Of a stretch of 20,683 nt of DNA, positions 7,202 to 14,506 are shown in pieces. Source of the DNA: CAYHBO01 sp964354855 (lineage in GTDB: Bacteria > Babelota > Babeliae > Babelales > RVW-14). The stretch's first letter is position 1; each line of letters starts with the position of its first letter. The DNA is taken from positions 1 through 20,683 of the forward strand of contig CAYHBO010000026.1 in assembly GCA_964354855.1 (NCBI GenBank), written 5' to 3'. The position numbers were made by a program, and so were the translations under genes. A model generated the notes under the pieces. It was given only the letters and a program-made list of their open reading frames with translations. It did not search any database and was not told the origin of the DNA.

Positions 7202-8648
7202 TCATGCAGAATCTAAAAAAAATTACGATTACCATCTTATTCATAAGTAGCATCATGACACATCTCAGTAGCATGACTACTCCTCTCAAGAAATTACAAG
7301 AGACATTGCAAACGACACAACGCAATATAAGTCAGCTTGCAAAGAAACTTGACGACCTAAAACCAGCATTAAAAAGCTATACCAACCCTACTCAGAAAAT
7401 AAAAAGATTTGTAGCAGAAAATAAATATGTAATTGGAGGGGTCAGTGCAGCCACCATACTAACAATTCTAGCATTCCTATTTCTAGACCCATTTAAAATG
7501 ACAGACATCCCTGTTGAATCATTAATTACCAAGGCCAAAACACTGGAAAAAACCACCGGTATATATGATCAAGATCTAGGAATCTCTTCTGAAGCGGCAC
7601 GAGAACTTACCATGTTCCATGAGAGCTTAGTAAAACGAGGAACTCCTGAACCAGAGCAAGGACTTAAACTTAACAACCGACTGCGCCAGCTACAAACTCA
7701 AACTAAAGCAGATGCGATCAAAGAGGTCGCTCAAAACGAAGCAGAGAGCATGGTAGCAGACGAAAAAACAAAAGTAGACCTCGCTAAAAAAGGTGTAGAA
7801 AAAGCAAAAAATCAAAGGACCAGCATGATCCTAGATGCAAAGGTAAGCGACACAAGCAAAAGACCAGGCGCAACAAAAAAACTCAATGAAGCTCAAGAAG
7901 AAAAAGCTCGACAATATGAACAAACACCAGAAGAGAAAAAGGCATGGGATGCATTACAAAACAGTATACAAAAAGAAGACAGCCTTAAAAAAACCTTAGA
8001 AAAACCGGTAGCCAGATTTATAGAGAATCCTAGCGACACACAACTAACAACTTTACTTCATACATGCACAACAAACCCTGACGCTTGCAAACAACTTGGC
8101 ATTTCTAAGGAACAAGCAGAAACATTTTTCGATAAAATAATAAAAGGAAAAGACGGAAAAATAGACGTAGATGGCAAGAAAATCCATTGCCACGATCACC
8201 TCAACGCCCTTCGGAAAACACATCAAATAACCATTAACAATGCAAATAAGGAACTCCAAGATTTTCAAAAGACCATTGCCGAACAACGACAAGCCTTGTT
8301 AGACCTACGGTCAATACAAAACAAGAAAAACAGAGAATCAGCCAAACAAGGACGTGACGATGCACAAGCTCAGGTTGAAAGCATAGATGCTCTTGTAACA
8401 ACAGCGACCACGGAAGGCGATAGATTAGTCGTTAATGCTCAAAAAGAATTGCAAAAGGCTGAGGATGTATTACGTGAAACAAGAAAGAAGGCAAATGCAC
8501 GCATAAATCAGGGAATCAAAGAAGCTAACCGCATAGGTAAACAATATACAACATGGGAAAGTAACCGCCAAGCGTTACAAATAGTAGATTCACAACAGCA
8601 GGCACGAGAACGAGCTAGGTTTGAACGTAAAGGACGATAAAGGACCAA
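7172..8648 (+). repeat. Tandem direct repeat, unit 1 of 2 (1477 bp)
   Basis: Unit 1 of a head-to-tail duplication. It starts inside the last ten codons of protein A and ends 8 bases after the stop of B1. The period is 1477 bases. I find no base difference from unit 2 when comparing lines by eye, and the two encoded proteins are identical over 478 residues. Beyond the ends identity breaks at once (T7171 against A8648; A8650 against T10127), with about one base of microhomology at the junction. Confidence 0.92.
7204..8640 (+). CDS. Signal-peptide, single-TM, coiled-coil protein B, copy 1
   Basis: 478 residues from ATG at 7204 (GAAGGGG upstream). An in-frame ATG at 7174 lies within gene A and is less likely. 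Residues 1-23 are a signal-like hydrophobic segment. Residues 27-70 form a short helical region (TQRNISQLAKKLDDLK). A strong TM segment lies at 75-94 (IGGVSAATILTILAFLFL), and a long charged coiled-coil region follows to about 235. A CTTNPDAC motif in the middle matches CTENPYLC in protein C (10128) and could form a disulfide outside the cytoplasm. The second half again has heptad-like helices, and the tail is arginine-rich (RERARFERKGR). No known family is recognised. It sits between gene A and its own second copy. Confidence 0.85.
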   Translation: MQNLKKITITILFISSIMTHLSSMTTPLKKLQETLQTTQRNISQLAKKLDDLKPALKSYTNPTQKIKRFVAENKYVIGGVSAATILTILAFLFLDPFKMTDIPVESLITKAKTLEKTTGIYDQDLGISSEAARELTMFHESLVKRGTPEPEQGLKLNNRLRQLQTQTKADAIKEVAQNEAESMVADEKTKVDLAKKGVEKAKNQRTSMILDAKVSDTSKRPGATKKLNEAQEEKARQYEQTPEEKKAWDALQNSIQKEDSLKKTLEKPVARFIENPSDTQLTTLLHTCTTNPDACKQLGISKEQAETFFDKIIKGKDGKIDVDGKKIHCHDHLNALRKTHQITINNANKELQDFQKTIAEQRQALLDLRSIQNKKNRESAKQGRDDAQAQVESIDALVTTATTEGDRLVVNAQKELQKAEDVLRETRKKANARINQGIKEANRIGKQYTTWESNRQALQIVDSQQQARERARFERKGR

Positions 8649-8678
8649 CAATGCCAACAACTATTGAAGGGGAATTAA
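8649..8678 (+). pseudogene. Remnant of the 3' end of gene A between the two B copies
   Basis: The 30 bases between B1 and B2 read as the last nine codons plus stop of gene A (QCQQLLKGN, then TAA). They were carried along when the unit starting inside A was duplicated. This remnant supplies the GAAGGGG ribosome-binding site for B2. It shows that the duplicated block began in gene A, so the A-B junction is the ancestral one. Confidence 0.85.
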
Positions 8679-8680
8679 TC

Positions 8681-10117
8681 ATGCAGAATCTAAAAAAAAT
8701 TACGATTACCATCTTATTCATAAGTAGCATCATGACACATCTCAGTAGCATGACTACTCCTCTCAAGAAATTACAAGAGACATTGCAAACGACACAACGC
8801 AATATAAGTCAGCTTGCAAAGAAACTTGACGACCTAAAACCAGCATTAAAAAGCTATACCAACCCTACTCAGAAAATAAAAAGATTTGTAGCAGAAAATA
8901 AATATGTAATTGGAGGGGTCAGTGCAGCCACCATACTAACAATTCTAGCATTCCTATTTCTAGACCCATTTAAAATGACAGACATCCCTGTTGAATCATT
9001 AATTACCAAGGCCAAAACACTGGAAAAAACCACCGGTATATATGATCAAGATCTAGGAATCTCTTCTGAAGCGGCACGAGAACTTACCATGTTCCATGAG
9101 AGCTTAGTAAAACGAGGAACTCCTGAACCAGAGCAAGGACTTAAACTTAACAACCGACTGCGCCAGCTACAAACTCAAACTAAAGCAGATGCGATCAAAG
9201 AGGTCGCTCAAAACGAAGCAGAGAGCATGGTAGCAGACGAAAAAACAAAAGTAGACCTCGCTAAAAAAGGTGTAGAAAAAGCAAAAAATCAAAGGACCAG
9301 CATGATCCTAGATGCAAAGGTAAGCGACACAAGCAAAAGACCAGGCGCAACAAAAAAACTCAATGAAGCTCAAGAAGAAAAAGCTCGACAATATGAACAA
9401 ACACCAGAAGAGAAAAAGGCATGGGATGCATTACAAAACAGTATACAAAAAGAAGACAGCCTTAAAAAAACCTTAGAAAAACCGGTAGCCAGATTTATAG
9501 AGAATCCTAGCGACACACAACTAACAACTTTACTTCATACATGCACAACAAACCCTGACGCTTGCAAACAACTTGGCATTTCTAAGGAACAAGCAGAAAC
9601 ATTTTTCGATAAAATAATAAAAGGAAAAGACGGAAAAATAGACGTAGATGGCAAGAAAATCCATTGCCACGATCACCTCAACGCCCTTCGGAAAACACAT
9701 CAAATAACCATTAACAATGCAAATAAGGAACTCCAAGATTTTCAAAAGACCATTGCCGAACAACGACAAGCCTTGTTAGACCTACGGTCAATACAAAACA
9801 AGAAAAACAGAGAATCAGCCAAACAAGGACGTGACGATGCACAAGCTCAGGTTGAAAGCATAGATGCTCTTGTAACAACAGCGACCACGGAAGGCGATAG
9901 ATTAGTCGTTAATGCTCAAAAAGAATTGCAAAAGGCTGAGGATGTATTACGTGAAACAAGAAAGAAGGCAAATGCACGCATAAATCAGGGAATCAAAGAA
10001 GCTAACCGCATAGGTAAACAATATACAACATGGGAAAGTAACCGCCAAGCGTTACAAATAGTAGATTCACAACAGCAGGCACGAGAACGAGCTAGGTTTG
10101 AACGTAAAGGACGATAA
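8681..10117 (+). CDS. Signal-peptide, single-TM, coiled-coil protein B, copy 2
   Basis: 478 residues, identical to the product of 7204-8640. The start is ATG at 8681, with the same GAAGGGG site 9 bases upstream, preserved within the remnant of gene A. The frame extends further back to a TTG at 8621, but that would overlap B1 and is rejected. Domains are the same: signal-like segment, TM at 75-94, coiled coils, CTTNPDAC motif and arginine-rich tail. The operon order is A-B1-B2-C with only 10 bases to C, so the duplication raises gene dosage without breaking the operon. Confidence 0.85.
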   Translation: MQNLKKITITILFISSIMTHLSSMTTPLKKLQETLQTTQRNISQLAKKLDDLKPALKSYTNPTQKIKRFVAENKYVIGGVSAATILTILAFLFLDPFKMTDIPVESLITKAKTLEKTTGIYDQDLGISSEAARELTMFHESLVKRGTPEPEQGLKLNNRLRQLQTQTKADAIKEVAQNEAESMVADEKTKVDLAKKGVEKAKNQRTSMILDAKVSDTSKRPGATKKLNEAQEEKARQYEQTPEEKKAWDALQNSIQKEDSLKKTLEKPVARFIENPSDTQLTTLLHTCTTNPDACKQLGISKEQAETFFDKIIKGKDGKIDVDGKKIHCHDHLNALRKTHQITINNANKELQDFQKTIAEQRQALLDLRSIQNKKNRESAKQGRDDAQAQVESIDALVTTATTEGDRLVVNAQKELQKAEDVLRETRKKANARINQGIKEANRIGKQYTTWESNRQALQIVDSQQQARERARFERKGR

Positions 10118-10127
10118 AGGACCAACT

Positions 10128-11198
10128 ATGAAAAATATACGGCTATGGCTTTGCTTTGTTTCTGTAACCTGGATCGGCAATCTTGTGAGTATGGAATCAT
10201 CATCAATATCAATGCCTATTTCAAGGTTACTCAAAAATATTAAAACCGGACTCGAAATAACTCAACGCAACATCCCCTTGCTCAGCAGGCAACTGCACAT
10301 CCTCAAAATAAACGTCAATCCAGTTGCAAAAAAGCTTAAAGCAATACTTAAAGATACTTTATTGGCTTCTGAAGAGACCGAAGATTTGAGTGATGAGTTA
10401 AAAACGCTGGTGACCGCAAAGAGTTATTGTACAAGAAAGAACATTAACACAACACAAGCTGTTAACGATATCATACAAGCCATCTATGAGCGCGTCATCA
10501 ACGCTAACGATAAACAAGACAAGATCTTATCTTACTTAAAAAACTGCACCATAGCACTTATGATCATTAATAAAAGTTTTTTTCCTGAAAACAGCACCTC
10601 ACTCCAAGAAGCCATAATGCTTTTGCGCGCGTTAAAAGATGCAAAAGCGCTACATGAAAGTGATGTGAAATCGTTAAGCCAACAGCTATGCTACCGCAAT
10701 ATTAAGGAGCTCGTTACGTTAGAAGCCGAACTGAAACCGTGGTACAAAAAACGTCCACAACTATCGGTAAAAATGCCGTCAGGAAGCTTAACAGTAGTTG
10801 CTTTAGGACTCATAGTCACACTTGCAGTATGCGCCATGAATCACCAAGTAAACATGAAAACACTGGAAGCTACCGAAATAAATAAAGCTCACCTCGTGTT
10901 AGAAGCTAAGAGAATCGAAGTTGAACAAGATAAAGTAGACGTCGCTCGTCAAGAAGCACAATATTGTACAGAGAACCCTTATCTATGTGCCGCAACTAAA
11001 ATTTCCGGGAATGCCGCTGCAATCTTACAATCAGAAGCTGTGGGCACAGCCGCAAAAGCATATAACATCATCCCGCTTATGGCGCTAAGCGCAGTTGAAG
11101 GAATAAAAAATCATTTTGAAGGGGCCCCAGCACCAACTACCGTAACGCTACAGCTACCCTCCCAAACATACCCACAACTACCATCAAATGAGAGATGA
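10128..11198 (+). CDS. Diverged paralogue of protein B (protein C, operon 1, last gene)
   Basis: 356 residues from ATG at 10128 with AAAGGA upstream. The N-terminus (MKNIRLWLCFVSVTWIGNLVS) is a signal-like segment. Residues 45-60 (TQRNIPLLSRQLHILK) align with TQRNISQLAKKLDDLK of protein B, followed in both by a P..K.K pattern. A TM segment lies at about 221-237. After it DKVDVARQEA resembles TKVDLAKKGV of B, and CTENPYLC at 280-287 matches CTTNPDAC of B. So the two share ancestry, but here the TM is far downstream because about 150 residues of helical sequence lie before it. The C-terminal 25 residues are proline-rich. Function unknown. Between its stop and the next leader lie about 115 bases with no clear terminator. 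Confidence 0.8.
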   Translation: MKNIRLWLCFVSVTWIGNLVSMESSSISMPISRLLKNIKTGLEITQRNIPLLSRQLHILKINVNPVAKKLKAILKDTLLASEETEDLSDELKTLVTAKSYCTRKNINTTQAVNDIIQAIYERVINANDKQDKILSYLKNCTIALMIINKSFFPENSTSLQEAIMLLRALKDAKALHESDVKSLSQQLCYRNIKELVTLEAELKPWYKKRPQLSVKMPSGSLTVVALGLIVTLAVCAMNHQVNMKTLEATEINKAHLVLEAKRIEVEQDKVDVARQEAQYCTENPYLCAATKISGNAAAILQSEAVGTAAKAYNIIPLMALSAVEGIKNHFEGAPAPTTVTLQLPSQTYPQLPSNER

Positions 11199-11313
11199 AA
11201 GTACTGGTCATTTCTACACGGATAACAATCGGCGAGGCTTAAAAACCTAACTACACTACCTAGTCGACATTCTCGCTTATTTGGTTAACCACCAATTATT
11301 AAGCAGTTACGAA

Positions 11314-11402
11314 TTTTCAATTTTCTTTATTTCTATCTGAAATATTATATATAATAATACCAAGCAATTAGACATTATTTAAAAAAATAATATTTTAGGT
11401 GA
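11314..11402 (+). promoter_or_regulatory. Duplicated promoter/leader block, copy 2 (upstream of operon 2)
   Basis: 89 bases aligning without gaps to 5941-6029 with 8 differences by eye. The TATAAT at 11350-11355 is in the same relative place, and the block ends in the same TTTTAGGTGA ribosome-binding site 4 bases before the ATG at 11407. It marks the start of the second operon (D-E-F). Confidence 0.75.
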
Positions 11403-11406
11403 ACTC

Positions 11407-11985
11407 ATGTTTTTAACATTAATAAAAAAATTACTTAGATTAGCATTACTTGCAGCCGTTATCATACCATCACAACTTCTTGCGCCACCTGAACAGCATG
11501 GCGCAAAACGAAGCCTTGATCCTGGCGCAGGATTCGCACGACGACAAGAGCAACGGGTTCAGGAGCGTAAAAAGAGAAGAGACGCGATACTTAAAGAAAA
11601 AAGAGATGCTCATGGCACCATGTCTCGACGTGAATGGATCGAACAAACCGGTTGGGTAGAAACGCGTTGTGCCGGATTAAGCGATATTGTTACTGCAGTA
11701 AAAAGCATTAAAGGTTCATCTGACCTACAAGAACTCTTAGCACAGTCAGAAGAAATGCTTGAATTCATCGCAGAAACATCGCGCATTCTTAATCAATACC
11801 ATTTTCTTGGTGGCGTTACGCAAGAAGAATATGCACAGGTAAAAACACTCATCCAACAAGCCAAAGAAGGTGTCGCGGCATTAAGCATAGCCAGCATAGG
11901 AGATCTTTTCATGTCCGCAGGCAACAGCATCTTAAACGGCGAAATACCACAAAATACTGTAAAGGGGCCATATGAACACAATTAA
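11407..11985 (+). CDS. LLAPP-leader protein D (operon 2, gene 1), unknown function
   Basis: 192 residues. The leader (LIKKLLRLALLAAV, then SQLLAPP) matches those of proteins A and E. Residues 35-75 are strongly basic (RRQEQRVQERKKRRDAILKE), probably helical. Residues 85-165 are acidic helices. There is no second clear TM segment, so apart from the leader the protein looks soluble; it may be a shortened version of the A/E type that lost the TM half. It overlaps the start of gene E by 14 bases, so translation is likely coupled. I recognise no domain. Confidence 0.78.
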   Translation: MFLTLIKKLLRLALLAAVIIPSQLLAPPEQHGAKRSLDPGAGFARRQEQRVQERKKRRDAILKEKRDAHGTMSRREWIEQTGWVETRCAGLSDIVTAVKSIKGSSDLQELLAQSEEMLEFIAETSRILNQYHFLGGVTQEEYAQVKTLIQQAKEGVAALSIASIGDLFMSAGNSILNGEIPQNTVKGPYEHN

Positions 11986-13336
11986 AAAACTACTTAAGCT
12001 CGTATTAACAGTTGCATTACTTGTTCCATCAGACTTGCTCGCCCCTCCTGCAAGAAAGAAAGCTCCTGTTAAAAAAACTGCACGAAAAGTTGATCCAAAA
12101 AAAACCCAACCAGCACTTCCATCAACCAGTGTCACCAACACAAACAAACCTGAAGACACGTCACAAAAAGTAGAAAACCCTCAGAATCAGGCACAAAAGC
12201 AGAAAATGCTTAACGACATCCTTACCTGGATAATACTTGTCTTGGACAAAGAACCTGATTATAAAAAGGCATTAGAACACTTAGAGCGAGATGGCTCTGT
12301 AAAGCGGCTTTTAACCTGTGCTCCTTCTCATGTCTGGAATATTGCCATGAGCGCGATCTCTGGGGTTGCAGCATCGTCAGTAACCTGTTTTATTCCGAGC
12401 ATATTCGCCACCATTGCCATCTTGATCACGGCAAGGATGCTTCTACAAACTATGCCTACCGTTCTTGACCCATTGAATCTCGTCCCTGGTAAGTTTGCGG
12501 TACAATGGACATATAATTTTTCTCGTGAACTTATCAACAACATTAAGCTTTTATACTCACATACCAATCATCTATGGGGGAATGTCAGCCCCCACGAAAA
12601 AAGCGTTCTTGTTGGAAGAACTATGGTAAAAGTTGGTGAACTATTTTTAGGACGAGCTCTTGGATGGGCTGCCATAAACAGCGTTGACCAAACTGTTGGT
12701 TTTAGTTATTACAAAAATAAAGCAGGAGAACATATTGGAGAAGCGGCGAACTACTTGAAAAGCTGGGTCCCTAGCCTACCAGGTCTCCCAGGATTACCAA
12801 GCTTCCCAACCGCCCCAAGTGCAGAAGAAGTAGTAAAAGGGGTTGTAAAAACCGTTGAAACACATGCACCTACAGTTGTAACGCAAGGCACAAAATCCTA
12901 TCTTAAAGCTATTGGGGAAGCTGGAGATTGGCTCAGTGGACGTGAGGCAGTTCCTGCTGGACACTTCCCAGAACCATTCGCAGGTTTTTACCCTCAACCT
13001 GATCCAAATGCCGTAGCAGCAGTAGCATCAGAAGTAACATCATCCGCTAATAAATCATACTTTAGCACCACCACACAATGGCTTACAGAAAAATTCAATC
13101 GATCATCAACTCCCGAACTCCCTGCTGGAATCTATCCAGCAGAAGCACCCCGAGGATTTTATCCAGAAGAAGCGCCACGAGGATTTTATCCTCAACCTAA
13201 TCCAGACACCGTAACAGAAGAAGTATCTCAAAGTTTAGGTAATTATTTTGGATCTTTTTTAAAACCTTACCTTAGAGGCATAGGAAAAGCAGGAGATTAC
13301 GTGAGAACCACCATACATGGCAATGAAAGTAAGTAA
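11972..13336 (+). CDS. LLAPP-leader membrane protein E with FYP-type C-terminal repeats (operon 2)
   Basis: 454 residues from ATG at 11972 (AAAGGGG upstream). Residues 1-26 are the LLAPP leader, and residues 27-80 a basic, proline-rich linker (KKAPVKKTARKVDPKK). A TM segment lies at about 132-158, with a second hydrophobic stretch near 215-240. Residues 266-282 are proline/glycine-rich (LPGLPGLP). The C-terminal third repeats itself: YLKAIGEAGDWL (310-321) against YLRGIGKAGDYV (433-444), and AGFYPQPDPN (337-346) against RGFYPEEAP and RGFYPQPNP (394-411). The final AGDYVRTTI matches AGDYLRTSI in protein A, so A and E are paralogues in part. Function unknown; the extended proline/tyrosine repeats suggest a surface or binding role (inference). 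Confidence 0.8.
   Translation: MNTIKKLLKLVLTVALLVPSDLLAPPARKKAPVKKTARKVDPKKTQPALPSTSVTNTNKPEDTSQKVENPQNQAQKQKMLNDILTWIILVLDKEPDYKKALEHLERDGSVKRLLTCAPSHVWNIAMSAISGVAASSVTCFIPSIFATIAILITARMLLQTMPTVLDPLNLVPGKFAVQWTYNFSRELINNIKLLYSHTNHLWGNVSPHEKSVLVGRTMVKVGELFLGRALGWAAINSVDQTVGFSYYKNKAGEHIGEAANYLKSWVPSLPGLPGLPSFPTAPSAEEVVKGVVKTVETHAPTVVTQGTKSYLKAIGEAGDWLSGREAVPAGHFPEPFAGFYPQPDPNAVAAVASEVTSSANKSYFSTTTQWLTEKFNRSSTPELPAGIYPAEAPRGFYPEEAPRGFYPQPNPDTVTEEVSQSLGNYFGSFLKPYLRGIGKAGDYVRTTIHGNESK
13124..13204 (+). repeat. Short in-frame tandem repeat coding (A/R)G(I/F)YPxxxP
   Basis: Three consecutive 27-base units inside gene E encode AGIYPAEAP, RGFYPEEAP and RGFYPQPNP. The last two units are nearly alike at DNA level (CGAGGATTTTATCC repeated). 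A further related unit lies upstream at 12980-13009. Short in-frame repeats like this can vary in number between strains. Confidence 0.75.
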
Positions 13337-13344
13337 GGAAACAT

Positions 13345-13710
13345 ATGAACAAAACATATAATATTTTTTTTCTGTTCTTAATAGTACTCGTAGCGCATAC
13401 TGACAATCAGACTCACGCTAGAAAACCAGAAGAAACGGCGTTAGTTAAAGCGTCATTAGTTGAGTTAAAATCGTCTATTGAACCAATAAACATGCAATGT
13501 GTTTCTTTGCAGAAACAATTGGCCAAACTACGAGCAGTAATCATGATCAAAACGATAGATCCTACGAAAAGAGGTAAACTAGAAATAGTTAAAAATGGAG
13601 CAAAGGCACTTTTCTACACTGCTGCCACCGCAACCGTTAGCGTTTCTTCATTGCTCCTTTATTGGGCAGCGACAGATCCCTCTTTTGCTGCAATGCTTCA
13701 GGCACTTTAA
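13345..13710 (+). CDS. Small secreted/membrane protein F (operon 2, last gene), unknown function
   Basis: 121 residues from ATG at 13345 (AAGGAAA upstream), 8 bases after gene E. Residues 1-26 form a signal peptide (MNKTYNIFFLFLIVLVAH, ending THA before RKPEE). Residues 34-70 are helical (LQKQLAKLRAV), then DPTKRGKLEIV. A TM segment at about 92-109 precedes a short tail. The order helix, D/NPT-K-rich stretch, TM with alternating A/T/S matches the first 95 residues of protein B (NPTQKIKRFV, then its TM). I infer that F is a short member of the B/C family lacking the long coiled-coil region, placed as in operon 1 after LLAPP gene(s). Confidence 0.7.
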   Translation: MNKTYNIFFLFLIVLVAHTDNQTHARKPEETALVKASLVELKSSIEPINMQCVSLQKQLAKLRAVIMIKTIDPTKRGKLEIVKNGAKALFYTAATATVSVSSLLLYWAATDPSFAAMLQAL

Positions 13711-13714
13711 AGTC

Positions 13715-13764
13715 CACTCACCCCTGCCTAAGCACATCCGCAACCGCAATATGCCGTGAACGTT
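13715..13764. repeat. Direct repeat left copy: displaced 3' end of the LolC/E-like gene
   Basis: 50 bases matching 14507-14556 at 47 positions (offset 792). On the minus strand it reads as the C-terminal codons RSRHIAVADVLRQG plus TGA, exactly the end of the permease encoded at 14510-15829. The three differences (13730, 13745, 13760) all fall at third codon positions and are synonymous. The toxin-antitoxin pair lies between the two copies. Confidence 0.88.
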
Positions 13765-13795
13765 ATCTAATTTTCCTAGAAGATTGATTAATTAC

Positions 13796-13824
13796 GTCAA
13801 TGTATGATATTATGTTCATATAAT
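13796..13824 (+). promoter_or_regulatory. Likely promoter and possible autoregulatory site of the toxin-antitoxin operon
   Basis: TATAAT at 13819-13824 lies 35 bases before the antitoxin ATG. No good -35 is seen. The flanks (GTATGATATTAT and ATAATGTATATAC, about 13802-13833) form an imperfect AT-rich inverted repeat. AbrB/MazE antitoxins usually bind such a site to repress their own operon, which is inferred here. Confidence 0.45.
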
Positions 13825-13858
13825 GTATATACAATGTTTTTTTCCTGGAGCTTATTTT

Positions 13859-14104
13859 ATGATAAAAAAACTTGCAAAATATGGGAATAGCTTGGCAGTA
13901 TTAATTGATAAACCCATCTTGGACTTGCTTGAAATTTCAGAACAAACACAGCTGCGTATTACCACTGATGGCGATAAAATAATCATTGAACCATTACGAA
14001 CCAGGTCTCATGATAAGATCAGTGACAATGCCAACATTCAGGACTCATATGATCGAATTCTTGAAAAATACCAAGATGCATTCAAAGTTTTAGCAAAAAA
14101 GTAA
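13859..14104 (+). CDS. AbrB/MazE-family antitoxin
   Basis: 81 residues from ATG at 13859, with TGGAGC nine bases upstream; the open frame reaches back 12 codons but without a ribosome-binding site. Residues 1-46 match the SpoVT/AbrB swapped-hairpin DNA-binding fold: MIKKLAKYGNSLAVLIDKPI, LLEISEQTQLRI, then DGDKIIIEPLR. The remaining 35 residues are hydrophilic and would wrap the toxin. It lies 6 bases before a Doc-family toxin gene, a well-known pairing, so its role is to neutralise the toxin and repress the operon. The pair sits between direct repeats of the neighbouring gene's 3' end, suggesting acquisition. Confidence 0.88.
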   Translation: MIKKLAKYGNSLAVLIDKPILDLLEISEQTQLRITTDGDKIIIEPLRTRSHDKISDNANIQDSYDRILEKYQDAFKVLAKK

Positions 14105-14110
14105 TACGTT

Positions 14111-14506
14111 ATGAAATCAGTAATTTTTTTGCCAATTGACGTAATTATCAATATTAATCGACATCAAACACGCTTGTTTGGTGGAATGCATAAGATACGT
14201 GATTTGAATCTTTTAGAATCTGCGGTAGCTAGGCCTCAAACGATTATTAATGGAATATTTGCTTATCCCAATACAAACACAATGGCCGCAGTTTATGCTC
14301 ATGGTATTATCAAAAATCATCCATTTATTGATGGCAATAAACGTACTGGGATGGCTACAGCAACAATTTTCTTGGATCTTAATGGTTATGAAGTAACGCT
14401 ATCAAATAATGATATCGTTGATCTTGGGGTTGCTCTTGCTGTTTCAGAAATATCATACGAACAGATTGCTGAGATTTTTAGAGTAAGTACTTATTTAAAA
14501 TCATAA
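14111..14506 (+). CDS. doc: Doc-family (Fic fold) toxin
   Basis: 131 residues, the usual Doc size. The Fic/Doc signature is intact: HPFIDGNKRTGMATA at about 75-89, with catalytic His75, the acidic Asp79 and the phosphate-binding GNKR. Other family marks are the N-terminal LPIDVIININ, a GGMHKIRDLNLLESAVARP helix and LDLNGYE. Doc of phage P1 phosphorylates EF-Tu and halts translation; the same activity is inferred for this protein. It has a weak ribosome-binding site and probably depends on translation of the antitoxin. Its stop lies 3 bases before the end of the convergent permease gene. Confidence 0.92.
   Translation: MKSVIFLPIDVIININRHQTRLFGGMHKIRDLNLLESAVARPQTIINGIFAYPNTNTMAAVYAHGIIKNHPFIDGNKRTGMATATIFLDLNGYEVTLSNNDIVDLGVALAVSEISYEQIAEIFRVSTYLKS

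Larger units (their letters stand above)
8649..10125 (+). repeat. Tandem direct repeat, unit 2 of 2 (1477 bp)
   Basis: Second unit of the head-to-tail duplication, apparently identical to 7172-8648. It runs into gene C after AGGACCAAC. Exact identity implies a very recent event, gene conversion, or an assembly artefact. Copy number may differ between cells, or the repeat may be collapsed in the assembly. Confidence 0.92.

Noticed and set aside
8053..8292. Minus-strand frames repeated exactly at 8053-8292 and 9530-9769
   Set aside because: They are shadows of the two identical B copies, with no ribosome-binding site or family match.
8621..8680. Extended start of B2 overlapping B1
   Set aside because: It begins with TTG within the end of B1; the extension is only readthrough of the B1 tail and the gene-A remnant.
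7172..10125. CRISPR array or insertion sequence as explanation for the long repeat
   Set aside because: There are two 1477-bp units with one coding gene each, no spacers, no terminal inverted repeats and no transposase.
11199..11313. Rho-independent terminator between the two operons
   Set aside because: Short palindromes such as GGTTAACC are present, but no GC-rich stem followed by a T run.
13765..14506. Integrase or transposase within the toxin-antitoxin cassette
   Set aside because: Only the two toxin-antitoxin genes and their promoter region fit; no recombinase frame is present.
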